Source: Candidatus Cybelea septentrionalis (GTDB lineage: Bacteria; Vulcanimicrobiota; Vulcanimicrobiia; Vulcanimicrobiales; Vulcanimicrobiaceae). From it: 64,000 bases of DNA. A program made the translations under genes and the position numbers. Within the stretch, counting starts at the first letter, position 1, and each line of letters begins with the position of its first letter. Shown in pieces: positions 9,456 through 18,286 of the stretch. The stretch covers positions 242,433 through 306,432 of the forward strand of contig PMHJ01000037.1 in the NCBI GenBank assembly GCA_003158175.1, given 5' to 3'. The notes under the pieces are model-generated. The model was not told the origin of the DNA and searched no databases. It saw nothing but the letters and a program-made list of their open reading frames with translations.

Positions 9456-9512
9456 CCCGCGCTCAAGGCGACCGCTAACGCGGCTCCGCTTCGCTTCGGC
9501 CTTGAGCGCGGG
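9456..9512. repeat. GC-rich inverted repeat (14-bp perfect arms)
   Basis: Arms at 9456-9469 and 9499-9512 (CCCGCGCTCAAGGC and its complement) enclose a 29-nt loop that contains a second small stem (CCGC-TAAC-GCGG) and a TCCGCTTCGCTTCG stretch. It lies in the otherwise gene-free 9,276-9,574 region, upstream of the small gene at 9575. It resembles hairpins before the genes at 15614, 29170, 32243 and 50508. Confidence 0.75.
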
Positions 9513-9574
9513 TCCCGGCGCGCGCGTTTCCGCCGGCGGGCGGCAGCCCATCTGTCGGGCCGCAGGAGGACCGG

Positions 9575-9766
9575 ATGATTTCGGTTTACGGCACAACGTT
9601 CGCGCACGCTAGTGAGATCTCGCGTGGCATGCTCGTCCGGCGCCTCGCCGGATTTCAAGTCGTTGTCGACGTCAAGTCCATCGAGGACGGCGGTGTACGC
9701 CTTTGGTTGAGCGATGGAAATACGATTACACTCGGCCGCGAGGGTCTAGTCGAGGTAGCGCGATAA
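9575..9766 (+). CDS. Small hypothetical protein of the element
   Basis: A 63-aa protein with no recognised domain and a strand-rich pattern (FQVVVDVKSIEDGGVRLWLSDG). A strong GCAGGAGGA ribosome binding site precedes the ATG. Its position after a long inverted repeat matches other element housekeeping genes here. It is probably a real accessory gene; its function is unknown. Confidence 0.55.
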   Translation: MISVYGTTFAHASEISRGMLVRRLAGFQVVVDVKSIEDGGVRLWLSDGNTITLGREGLVEVAR

Positions 9767-9805
9767 GTGCGAGTCGACCGGCCGGTGCTGCGCAACTGCC
9801 GATGA

Positions 9806-10762
9806 CTAACCGGTGGTATCTAGGCTGGTATATCGGGGCCGCTGACGAGACTTGGTAAAGGTAACGCCGGCGGTGAAGCATCCGACAAGGACACGTTCAA
9901 AAGGTGCGGGATCGAACGAATCGAGGCCCTGGAGAAACTGCACGAAACCGAGAGCTTGGAATGGAGTGATAACCGACTCGACAGCGATAGAAAGCCATAC
10001 TGGATAGCCCTCACTATAGTCAGCGAACTTTGCCTTTTTCTTGGTCACGAGTCGTTCGAAGATCTGCAAGGTGGCCTGGTGACTCGACGTCACCAAGGCC
10101 GGGCGCAGAGAGAAGCGGGGTGGTCCGCCCGCACTCAGGTATGCCAGGCATGCGCCCAGCTTCTTCAGCGTTGAATACTCGGAATCGGCCGGCCACAAAG
10201 TCACAGAGGGCTCGCGTCGCCGCACAATATCTTGCATGAATGAAACGAACTCGTCTGCTGCCGACGCGACATCGCCCCAAGTCGGGTCGGCTCCCGGATA
10301 GAGACGCGCGCTAAATTCGCCGCCAGTGACACCAGGCATCCCGCGGACAAGACGAGCTTGGACTTCCGAGTGAATGCCTGTCACCGCATTGAGCAAACGC
10401 TTTTCGCGCTCGTCAACGACATTACCGAGTTCAATGCGAACCAGACTACCGCTGACGGTGGTCGCCTCGAAGTCGGCAGTGGGAACCGATCGTGGAGCCA
10501 GTGATGTCACTGTGCGTACTTCCCGATCCGCGTCGCAACCGATGAGCGAGATGGCTAGCCACTGCAGCTCGGTGGAACGTTTAGCGCTTTCTTTGCCGCT
10601 GGCAGCATCCAACTCGTAGTCGCCTAAAGGTCGACCGTCAACGATGAGTGATTTTAGGCGCAACCGGCGTCCTGCGGCGTAGTCAGGCGCACCACTCACG
10701 TCAACTTTGGTGGCTTCGACGTAGTCGGCGAGCGTTTTCGGCGTATCAGGCATCTTCTTCAT
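9806..10762 (-). CDS. Hypothetical protein, divergent from the XRE-nuclease giant gene
   Basis: A 318-aa soluble protein with no domain I recognise. It has no signal peptide and no clear membrane helix. The start is ATG at 10762, with an in-frame alternative three codons later. It is divergently arranged with the 1,379-aa gene across about 250 bp, so it may belong to the same functional unit. Possible roles as a partner or immunity protein are inference only. Confidence 0.65.
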   Translation of the reverse strand: MKKMPDTPKTLADYVEATKVDVSGAPDYAAGRRLRLKSLIVDGRPLGDYELDAASGKESAKRSTELQWLAISLIGCDADREVRTVTSLAPRSVPTADFEATTVSGSLVRIELGNVVDEREKRLLNAVTGIHSEVQARLVRGMPGVTGGEFSARLYPGADPTWGDVASAADEFVSFMQDIVRRREPSVTLWPADSEYSTLKKLGACLAYLSAGGPPRFSLRPALVTSSHQATLQIFERLVTKKKAKFADYSEGYPVWLSIAVESVITPFQALGFVQFLQGLDSFDPAPFERVLVGCFTAGVTFTKSRQRPRYTSLDTTG

Positions 10763-11020
10763 GGCAACGAGATCGTCGACGCGCGTTGGCCTTGCTGAAA
10801 ACTTCTACTATCGCGTCGCAAACTAAAACAAACTTCAAGGCGTTCCTAGGAATTCGTGCTAAAGGCCCCTCGCCTTCCGCCCACGAGACCAGTAGCAGTG
10901 AATCAGCACTCTTCATGCAAGAGCGCTAGCCTCTGCTTGATTGACCGGTAACAGGACGCGGGGGAGGCCGAGGCCGCCTTCAGCTTGCAAATGTGGCATC
11001 AGTGTTTTAATATGACCTTG

Positions 11021-14000
11021 ATGTCATTGACGCCGGAACTCTGCCGAGCCGGACGCGCCTTGCTCGCTTGGACTCAACGCGATCTCGCTAATCGCGCGCA
11101 CGCGGCCGTCTCAACGGTTGCGGATTTTGAGCGTGGCAAGCGTACGCCCATCCCAAACAGCCTCGACGCGCTCAGAGAGGCATTAGAGGCTGGCGGCATT
11201 CGCTTTGATGGCAGTTCCGCGACCCTGACGTCGGGGACGGCGACGTTCTCCGCACTGGCCGGCGGACAGCCGACGCGCTGGGTCGATGCTGCGGATCTTA
11301 CGGGTTGGGCAGATCGTCGCGATGGCCAGTCGGGTCTGCCGGAACTGATCAGCAGGCTGATCCTCGCATCGGCAGGCACAGACGCGAGACCGCACTTTCC
11401 CGCCAGCGAGAGCGTCCAGCACGGCGGATGGGATGGCTGGTCCGAATCGCCGCGCGCCGTTGACGACCTGCCCGCCGGATCGGTCGGGTGGGAATTAACC
11501 GCCCAGCGCGAGCGTATCAAACAGAAGGCGCAGGACGATTTCGAGAAGCGCGCGGCCGCGAGCGATCCGGCGACGCGCGCGGCGACGACATTTGTGTTCG
11601 TTGTGATGCGGACGTGGCCCGACAAAGATGTGTGGGCTGCAGAGCAGCGCAAGCGCCGCATTTTCGCCGACGTGCGTGCGCTCGACGTCGACAACCTCGT
11701 TCACTGGCTCGACGCATACCCGGGCGTTCAAGGATGGCTCGCCGAGAGAATCGGAAAGCGCCCGCGCTCCGGCGTCGCTTCGCTCGAGGAGATGTGGCAG
11801 CGCTGGTCGCTCGCGACGAACCCGCCGCTTCCCGAACGCATCGTGCTCGCGGGTCGGGACGTCGAGGCGACGCGCATTCACGAGTGGCTGAAGAATCCGC
11901 CTTCCGTGCTCACCGTTCGGGCAGCAACGACGGAGGAAGCTGTCGCCTTTTTGTGGTCCGCGATTTCGGTGCTGCCGGAGGAAACTCGCGACGCCTACTT
12001 GATGCACGCACTCTACGCGCAATCCGACGACGCCGTGCGTGAACTGAGCGTCGCGATGAAAGCCTTGATCGTCGTGATGGACGGCGAAAGTCCGGGTTTC
12101 GCGCAAAGCGTCGCCGCTAAGGGACACTATGTCTACGCGATGCTCAGTCCGAGCGGTGGGACGAAGAGCGATGTTCTGCTCGCGAGTGTGCGCAAGTACG
12201 ACCTCGAGGACGCGCTGGAATCGATTGGAGCGGAGAGCGATGCGACGAGTGCATTAGGCGCGGAAACTGAACGTGGAAGGGCGCGTGCGCTCGCGATCCG
12301 ATCTGGTGGAAGCATCGCCACACTGCGCCGGATCATGGCGAACCAGACAATGCCGCCGCCACGCTGGGTTGAAACGACGCCACCGGCAGCGTTGCGGGCA
12401 TTGCTTTTGGCCGGCGCATGGGATGAGGCATTCGCAGGCGATCGAACGATGATTGCAACACTTGCCGAACGCCCGTACCATGATGTCGCGCGTGATCTTG
12501 AACCTCTGGCGAGCGGCGTTGACGCACCACGTCGACGCTCCGGTACAAAATTGCGGCTCGTTTCACCCCTCGACTCGTGGCTGCTGCTCGCACCGCGCTT
12601 CACAAAGGCTGACGTCGACGCGTTCTTCGACATCGCGCACAAAGTGTTGCACGAAATCGACGAGCGCTTTGGACAGCGCGGGCGTTCGCAGCTCCTTGCG
12701 TTCGGTGAGCAGAAGCCGGCGCATTCGCGCGAGTTGCGTCGCGGCATCGTCGAGGTGCTCGACATCATGGCGATGTTCGGTGATCACGCGCCTAAGCATC
12801 TCTTTCTCGCCGAACGTGTCGATGGTTTTGTGCGCGAGCTTTTTAAGGATGCTGACGCGCCGTTATGGTGGTCGCTCCGCGACAACCTCCCGGGTCTGGC
12901 TGAAGCCTCGCCAGATTCATTTCTCGATGCAATTGAAGCATCGCTAGATAAGACGAACGCTCCCGTGACGGCGCTGCTGCATGGCGACAGCGACGGCATC
13001 TTCGCGCGCGACTATGTTTCGGATCTCACATCTGCGCTTGAGCGGCTTGCGTGGCCTAGCCGGTACTTCCCACGCGCGATCTCAGTGCTCGCCCGACTCG
13101 CGGCGAGAGACGCTAAGGAAAATCGCCACGGCAACCGGCCCGCGGCGACCCTTCGACAGATTTTCTTGCCGTGGATGCCGCAAACGTTCGTTCGGCTTGA
13201 AGATCGTCTCACGGTCCTTGACACAATGCGGCGCGAACAGCCGGACGTCGCCTGGAAGCTCATGGTGTCTCTGTTGCCAAAGAGCCACGACACATCGTCG
13301 TACTCGTCGCAGCCAGTCTGGCGGCGTGTGGTCGACGAAAAAGACAATGACGACGAAGAGGAAGCTGACGTCGAAGCGGAGCTCGCTACGCCACAACTTT
13401 TGCAGATGAGCGCTGATCAGATCTTCAAATGGCTGCTCGAGGATGCGGGCCGCGATACCGTTCGGTGGAACGAGCTTTTCGGCAATTTGATCGGCCTGTC
13501 AGTTGAACAACAGGAACAGGCCGCAGTGCGGCTCCTCGACATCGCGCGTCAGATGGATAAAGAAGACGATCGACTCGCCGCCCGCGATTTCATCCGCGGC
13601 ATTCTGAACCGTCATCGCGAATTTGCTCATACCTTCTGGGCGATGCCAGAGTCGGTGCTCAATCCGCTCGAAGAAGCCTACGTGCTCCTCGCGCCGGCGA
13701 GCATTGTTGATCGCGAGCGCTGGGTCTTCGACAATCGCCCGACGCCGCCGCTTTCCGAGCCGGGTCACGACCTTAAGAGAATGGAGCAGCGCGACCATGC
13801 GAATCGGTTTCGCGTCGCGCGCGAACTAGTCGCGCTTGGCGACGTCGATCTGATCTTCGCCATGGCTTCGTCTGTTGAGAATCCGGTCGTGCTCGGCATG
13901 GCGCTGATCGACGCTGGCATCGCTGGGCCGCTTCGGGAGGCGGTCCTCGAGCGCGCGTGCCGGTCAGAGGATGCGAAATCGGCTGAACTCGGCCGTGGGA

Positions 14001-15124
14001 TGGTCCTTGCCGGTGTACCTGAGCTCGGCGCCGACTGGGCAGCAGCGATCGTACGTGTAGCAGTCACTGCGGAGTGGCCGTCGTCGGCGACCGCGGTCGT
14101 GCTTCGGGGTATGCCGGCGACGTCGCAGACGTGGGGGCTTGCGCGCGAAGCCGGACCTGATGTCGAAAAACGCTACTGGGAGTCGATCCCATGGTTGTTC
14201 TTGATCCACAGCGATTCGGAGGATCTCCTCGTCGCGGCTCAGGCGTTGCTCAACGCCGGCCGTTTTATCGAATCGGTTGCGCTGATCGGTCAAACTGGCC
14301 CGGCAAAGTACCCGTCTGACCTCCTCCTCCGCGCGATGACCGCCGCCGGCCCGCACCTCGGCAAGCGTCGCGATCACAACGACGATGCGATGCTGTCGCA
14401 CTATTGCGGACTCATTTTCGATCGGCTCATTGCGGATGAAAGCGTCGACCGAGACGTCCTTCTCAAGCTTGAGTGGACTTACTTCGGACTGCTGCACTCG
14501 TCGGGACGGGAAGCGCAACTGCTCCAAGAGGGCCTTGCAGCGAGCGCCGAGTTTTTTTTAACGGTCGTTTCGACCGTGTACCGGGGCGAGGGTGAGGACG
14601 ATGCCGACGCTAGTGAAGAAGAAGTTGCGCGTCGCAGCGGCATCGCAACCCAGAGCTACACGTTGCTTGATTCCTGGTCGAAGGTTCCTGGATCGAGGGA
14701 AGACGGCATGATCGACGGCGACGCGCTGGACGCATGGGTCAAGACAGCACGCAAGCTTGCAGTGTCCGCGAAGCGCACTGCCATCGTCGACCAGCAAATC
14801 GGCGCGATTCTCTCGGCAGCAAAGCCAGACGCGTACGGCGACTGGCCGCCGAAGCAAGTACGCGACGTGATCGAACGGGTGAAGAGCAAAGAGCTCGAAC
14901 TTGGATTTCAAATCGGGACTCGCAACCGCCGCGGTGCGACCTCGCGTGGACCGCTCGACGGCGGCGAGCTCGAACGCGACTTGAAGAGTCACTACGATGC
15001 GCTATCCAAGAAATTCCGCATCGCTGCGCCACGTACCGCGCGGGTTCTCCGAGAAATCGGAGGCGACTATAAAGTCGAGGCAGTATATTTTGATCAGTTC
15101 TCGGATGCTGTCGACCTGATCTAA
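11021..15124 (+). CDS. Very large XRE-family protein with nuclease-like N-terminal domain (putative defence protein)
   Basis: A protein of about 1,370 aa. I place the start at ATG 11021 (MSLTPELC), since XRE proteins of this type begin there; an in-frame ATG exists at 10985. Residue numbers below count from 10985. The first ~75 residues are an XRE helix-turn-helix (GRALLAWTQRDLANRA, VSTVADFERGKRTP). Next comes a segment with GGWDGWSE (D150) and VGWELT (E170), then FVFVVMRTWPDKDVWAAE and VDNLVHWLD. I know this pattern from large uncharacterised actinobacterial proteins, where it resembles a PD-(D/E)XK fold. The Lys expected after E170 is not obvious. The ~1,000-aa remainder is helical and unassigned. 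A GRDVEATRIHEWL stretch resembles the start of a degenerate ATPase module, but no Walker A motif is visible. Confidence 0.75.
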   Translation: MSLTPELCRAGRALLAWTQRDLANRAHAAVSTVADFERGKRTPIPNSLDALREALEAGGIRFDGSSATLTSGTATFSALAGGQPTRWVDAADLTGWADRRDGQSGLPELISRLILASAGTDARPHFPASESVQHGGWDGWSESPRAVDDLPAGSVGWELTAQRERIKQKAQDDFEKRAAASDPATRAATTFVFVVMRTWPDKDVWAAEQRKRRIFADVRALDVDNLVHWLDAYPGVQGWLAERIGKRPRSGVASLEEMWQRWSLATNPPLPERIVLAGRDVEATRIHEWLKNPPSVLTVRAATTEEAVAFLWSAISVLPEETRDAYLMHALYAQSDDAVRELSVAMKALIVVMDGESPGFAQSVAAKGHYVYAMLSPSGGTKSDVLLASVRKYDLEDALESIGAESDATSALGAETERGRARALAIRSGGSIATLRRIMANQTMPPPRWVETTPPAALRALLLAGAWDEAFAGDRTMIATLAERPYHDVARDLEPLASGVDAPRRRSGTKLRLVSPLDSWLLLAPRFTKADVDAFFDIAHKVLHEIDERFGQRGRSQLLAFGEQKPAHSRELRRGIVEVLDIMAMFGDHAPKHLFLAERVDGFVRELFKDADAPLWWSLRDNLPGLAEASPDSFLDAIEASLDKTNAPVTALLHGDSDGIFARDYVSDLTSALERLAWPSRYFPRAISVLARLAARDAKENRHGNRPAATLRQIFLPWMPQTFVRLEDRLTVLDTMRREQPDVAWKLMVSLLPKSHDTSSYSSQPVWRRVVDEKDNDDEEEADVEAELATPQLLQMSADQIFKWLLEDAGRDTVRWNELFGNLIGLSVEQQEQAAVRLLDIARQMDKEDDRLAARDFIRGILNRHREFAHTFWAMPESVLNPLEEAYVLLAPASIVDRERWVFDNRPTPPLSEPGHDLKRMEQRDHANRFRVARELVALGDVDLIFAMASSVENPVVLGMALIDAGIAGPLREAVLERACRSEDAKSAELGRGMVLAGVPELGADWAAAIVRVAVTAEWPSSATAVVLRGMPATSQTWGLAREAGPDVEKRYWESIPWLFLIHSDSEDLLVAAQALLNAGRFIESVALIGQTGPAKYPSDLLLRAMTAAGPHLGKRRDHNDDAMLSHYCGLIFDRLIADESVDRDVLLKLEWTYFGLLHSSGREAQLLQEGLAASAEFFLTVVSTVYRGEGEDDADASEEEVARRSGIATQSYTLLDSWSKVPGSREDGMIDGDALDAWVKTARKLAVSAKRTAIVDQQIGAILSAAKPDAYGDWPPKQVRDVIERVKSKELELGFQIGTRNRRGATSRGPLDGGELERDLKSHYDALSKKFRIAAPRTARVLREIGGDYKVEAVYFDQFSDAVDLI

Positions 15125-15613
15125 GCCTCTCAAGCAGCACGTTATAAACTAACTGGAAAGCGATATCGATTCCCGTTGACGCACGTTCAGATCTCCATAT
15201 TCTCGCCGGAACTCCGCGACAGACAAATCGTCGACAGACAAATCGTCGAAATCAAACGTCTGTCCAACGCCACCGAGAGAACGCACCCGCGTCCCCGATT
15301 CCGGCGCCGCCCACTGGACAAGGCTACCGCGCTCGCGCCTGCCTAAACGGCTCCATCGTGCGCTGCTGAGCAAATGAGTAGCCGAAACGCGGCAGCCGCC
15401 GCAACCGTCGTCTCCGATCCTCGCGCTGCGCGCTGCGGTCTCCGTCTCGGCGCTAACGCGCCGCAGTTGCCCCGGTTGCCGCGCTTCGGCTCAGGCCACT
15501 GCATTAGCAGCGCCCGTTGGAGCCAAGCCTGTCACCTAAAGGATATGGGGCTTCGACGCGCCGCTCAGACGCCAATAGTTCGCGCGCGATAGACGCGCGA
15601 GGAGGATACGGTC
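15125..15613. other. Gene-free leader region with inverted repeats and a short tandem repeat
   Basis: No convincing gene lies here. It holds a perfect two-copy 15-bp tandem repeat (GACAGACAAATCGTC, 15218-15247) and a GC-rich region (15418-15603). In that region TCCTCGCGC at 15418-15426 can pair with GCGCGAGGA at 15595-15603, which overlaps the ribosome binding site of the gene at 15614. The hairpin could therefore limit translation of that gene. Confidence 0.5.
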
Positions 15614-16672
15614 ATGATCGAAGGGACCCCACTAAGCCAGCTGGCCCAGCAACTGATCGCCGAACGCCAGAAGCAGCGCGACTTCGTCGCAGACACGCGC
15701 CGGCTCACCCCGCATCCGGTGGGTGCAGGGGTGAGCATCGAGCTTCAGCACACCGACGGCACAACCGCCGTCGCGCCCACACGGTTCGCACTCGGCCAGA
15801 TTGCGAGCCACTACAAGATCCCCATGGCCTACGTCGATCGGATGACCCAAGCCGGCGCCGGGCCGCTACTTGCGCAGAACCTCGCGTACTGGTTTGCCGA
15901 GCAGCCGTCAACGAGGCTGCTGCGAACACGCACTGGGGAAACCGGAGAGCTACGGGCATTTCTCTCGCGCCGGTATCGTCCGCTCGACAACTACGAGCTC
16001 GCCGAAGCCGTGATCCCGCAGCTTGAGCGGCCCGGCGTGCATGTCGTGTCAGCCCGGATCACCGACACTCATTTCTACCTTCAGGCGACCAGCGATCGCG
16101 TCACGGCAGAAGTCCGCCGAGGCGACATCGTCCAGGCAGGCGTGGTAATCGCCAACAGCGAGGTTGGGGCATCGTCGCTGCGGATTTCGCCCATGGTTTA
16201 TCGATTGATCTGCACGAACGGTTTGATCTCGGGATCCGAGCTTCGCCAGCACCACGTCGGCCGAGGGATCGATCCTGCCGATGATGGAGCATCGGAGTTT
16301 TACAGGGACGAGACATGCAGGGCCGTCGATCGAGCGTTCTGGCTGAAGGTCGTTGATACCGTCGATGCCGCGATGAACGAAGCGCTCTTCGGTCAACTGG
16401 TCGACAAGCTTCGCGTCGCGGCCGGAGAGCCGCTCGATGCAAAGCCGAGTGAGATCGTGGAAGTCGTTGCCCGGCGATTCGGCTTGACCGAAGTGGAGCA
16501 GGACGGCGTGCTTCACCAGCTCGCACTCGGCGCGGACTGGACTCGCTACGGTGTCGTCAACGCCGTAACACGTATCGCCGAAGATTCCGCGACCTACGAT
16601 CGCGCGGTTGAACTCGAGCGCATCGGTGGCGAGGTCTTGGATCTGCCGGCTTCGGCGTTCAGTCACAACTGA
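15614..16672 (+). CDS. DUF932 family plasmid/phage-like protein
   Basis: A 352-aa protein of the DUF932 family, common on plasmids, phages and ICEs and of uncertain function. Diagnostic stretches are HYKIPMAYVDRM, TGELRAFLSRRYRPLDN (followed by a short helix), SARITDTHFYLQ, and the SSLRISPMVYRLICTNGL segment. GAGGAGG is the ribosome binding site. The length is normal. It is preceded by an inverted-repeat leader and followed by a terminator, so it is probably a monocistronic unit. Confidence 0.85.
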   Translation: MIEGTPLSQLAQQLIAERQKQRDFVADTRRLTPHPVGAGVSIELQHTDGTTAVAPTRFALGQIASHYKIPMAYVDRMTQAGAGPLLAQNLAYWFAEQPSTRLLRTRTGETGELRAFLSRRYRPLDNYELAEAVIPQLERPGVHVVSARITDTHFYLQATSDRVTAEVRRGDIVQAGVVIANSEVGASSLRISPMVYRLICTNGLISGSELRQHHVGRGIDPADDGASEFYRDETCRAVDRAFWLKVVDTVDAAMNEALFGQLVDKLRVAAGEPLDAKPSEIVEVVARRFGLTEVEQDGVLHQLALGADWTRYGVVNAVTRIAEDSATYDRAVELERIGGEVLDLPASAFSHN

Positions 16673-16706
16673 AGGAAGGGCGATGGCCTCGGCGACGTGG
16701 CTGACG

Positions 16707-16738
16707 AAGGCCGAGGAGGTTTCGTACTCCTCGGCCTT
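16707..16738 (+). terminator. Terminator after the DUF932 gene
   Basis: A 12-bp perfect stem, AAGGCCGAGGAG with CTCCTCGGCCTT around an 8-nt loop, begins 35 bp after the stop codon. The T-tract is weak (TTGTTCATT). Confidence 0.65.
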
Positions 16739-17108
16739 GTTCATTCGGCGCCGTGCGCGGACGAGTCGTAGTAAGGTGCCCACTGTGCCACAGGGCGCGG
16801 ATTCCAAAAAGCGTGCGTAGCACTGTAAGAAATTATGTCTTTGAAAGAACATTTGGGCGAGTCCGTGATGTAAGAGCCCCGAGGAGCAAGGCAGCTTTTC
16901 GTCGTCGAACGGTGGCGGCCTCGCTCACTCGCGACGCTTGGATTGCCACGGCCATTCGCATAACCGGAACTGCCGCTGGATAAGAGGGCAAGGCGCCCCA
17001 AAAGTGGCTGTCGACGCGCGTGTCCGACGAATCCCGAAGCGCGCACCGAGCAAATCGTCAAAGTCAAGACGGAAACCCGGCTGTTGACGCACAAGGGACC
17101 AGATTGTC
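16739..17108. other. Intergenic region, no supported gene
   Basis: Several short open frames exist on both strands, but none has a good ribosome binding site or protein-like composition. I see nothing definite beyond likely promoter space for the protease-nuclease operon. Confidence 0.5.
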
Positions 17109-18275
17109 ATGGCTAATGAGCTTTCCGAGAACCTTCAATACGTCACCCTCAACATAGAAAATGATGTCGGCCAGCGCGTTGGTACTGGATTCTTGGTCGC
17201 CGACACGGCGTCTGTGGTTGGTGAGTTCGGCGAAACCAGAGTAACCTGGGGGCCGCCAAAGACACGCGCGTATCTCGTCACGGCGCGCCACGTGCTCGGG
17301 GAGAACGCAAGTGTGATCTCCTGCAGCTATGATTACGGTCTACGCTACAATGCTATTGGCGATAACGGCCTAGAAATGAGGGCGAGGCGCTTTCGGATTC
17401 TTTCGGACCCGCCAAACTGGGCCGTTCATCCCGACGAAAAGGTCGACGTAGCAGCGTTAGACGTGACAACCTGGATCTCGGAAGATGCCGCCGCGCATCT
17501 GCGCTTTTGCCCACTGAGTGAAATTGCAAACGCCATAAACCTAGCGGCTGTGGACTGCGATGCCGGCGACGAGGTCTTCGTCATAGGCTACCCTCTGACG
17601 CTACGCCAAGGCCGCACGAACCTGCCGCTGGTGCGCAAGGGAGTCCTGGCCACATCGCCGCGCCGCCGACTTATCGATCCAGACGACGAACAACAGATAC
17701 GGGGTTTTCTCGTTGATGGTGCGATCCTACCAGGGTCGAGCGGCAGCCCGGTTATTAGTCTCAGCAAGCGCTTTCTCGGCGGGGATCTCGCGATGACGAC
17801 CTATCGACCCCTGGTCGTAGGGGTTGTCGCACAAGAATGGGGCCGCGGCAAACTTCAGCGTTATGATGCGTCGCAACGCTGCACAGGAGATTGCGCGATT
17901 GAAGGTTATGCCAATCTGGGGTTTGCCCACTCGGGGGCCGCCATCATCGAAACGGTCGCCGCACTAGGACGCCACGGGCCGACAGATTTTCTAAAGTTGG
18001 ACCACGATCAGAACTGGGCTGCGCCCACCGGCATTCCGGAATGGGCAATTGAGCACGAAGGACCGGCCGCCGATTCCGTGACCATCGATCGAATCCAGCG
18101 TCGACTAAATCGCGACAGAATGAGGGCGCTTGGGAAGCCGGTGATCTTCAGCGAGTTCCACGACGCTCCCGAGATTATGGGGCCGGTTCCCGAATCGTCC
18201 GCAAACGTAGCCACTGCGGAGAATTTCATTTCGACGCATATGAGGACTCGCGGGCCGCTCGGAATGAACACCTAG
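17109..18275 (+). CDS. Trypsin-like serine protease, first gene of a protease-nuclease pair
   Basis: A 388-aa cytosolic (no signal peptide) chymotrypsin-fold protease. The catalytic triad is readable: H61 in VTARHVLG, D113 in EKVDVAAL, and S211 in LPGSSGSPV. N-terminal strands (VGTGFLV) fit the fold. After the protease domain (to about residue 280) there is a ~100-aa tail with IDRIQRRLNRDRMRALG. An 11-bp gap separates it from the nuclease-like gene, so they are surely co-transcribed. Intracellular trypsin-like proteases in islands are known partners or effectors of defence systems; that role here is inference. Confidence 0.85.
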   Translation: MANELSENLQYVTLNIENDVGQRVGTGFLVADTASVVGEFGETRVTWGPPKTRAYLVTARHVLGENASVISCSYDYGLRYNAIGDNGLEMRARRFRILSDPPNWAVHPDEKVDVAALDVTTWISEDAAAHLRFCPLSEIANAINLAAVDCDAGDEVFVIGYPLTLRQGRTNLPLVRKGVLATSPRRRLIDPDDEQQIRGFLVDGAILPGSSGSPVISLSKRFLGGDLAMTTYRPLVVGVVAQEWGRGKLQRYDASQRCTGDCAIEGYANLGFAHSGAAIIETVAALGRHGPTDFLKLDHDQNWAAPTGIPEWAIEHEGPAADSVTIDRIQRRLNRDRMRALGKPVIFSEFHDAPEIMGPVPESSANVATAENFISTHMRTRGPLGMNT

Positions 18276-18286
18276 ATCGTCGGAAT

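Noticed and set aside
9272-9478. 68-aa frame downstream of the terminator
   Set aside because: It starts inside the terminator and runs into the inverted repeat; no protein-like features.
11495-12127. Long antisense frames within the giant XRE gene
   Set aside because: They are codon-bias shadows of the plus-strand gene; the plus-strand protein has recognisable domains.
15149-15373. 74-aa frame on the minus strand with DDLSVDDLSV repeat
   Set aside because: The repeat only reflects a 15-bp DNA tandem duplication; no ribosome binding site and composition is poor.
16753-16983. 76-aa basic frame after the DUF932 gene
   Set aside because: Arg-rich composition typical of a random frame in GC-rich DNA, with no start signal.
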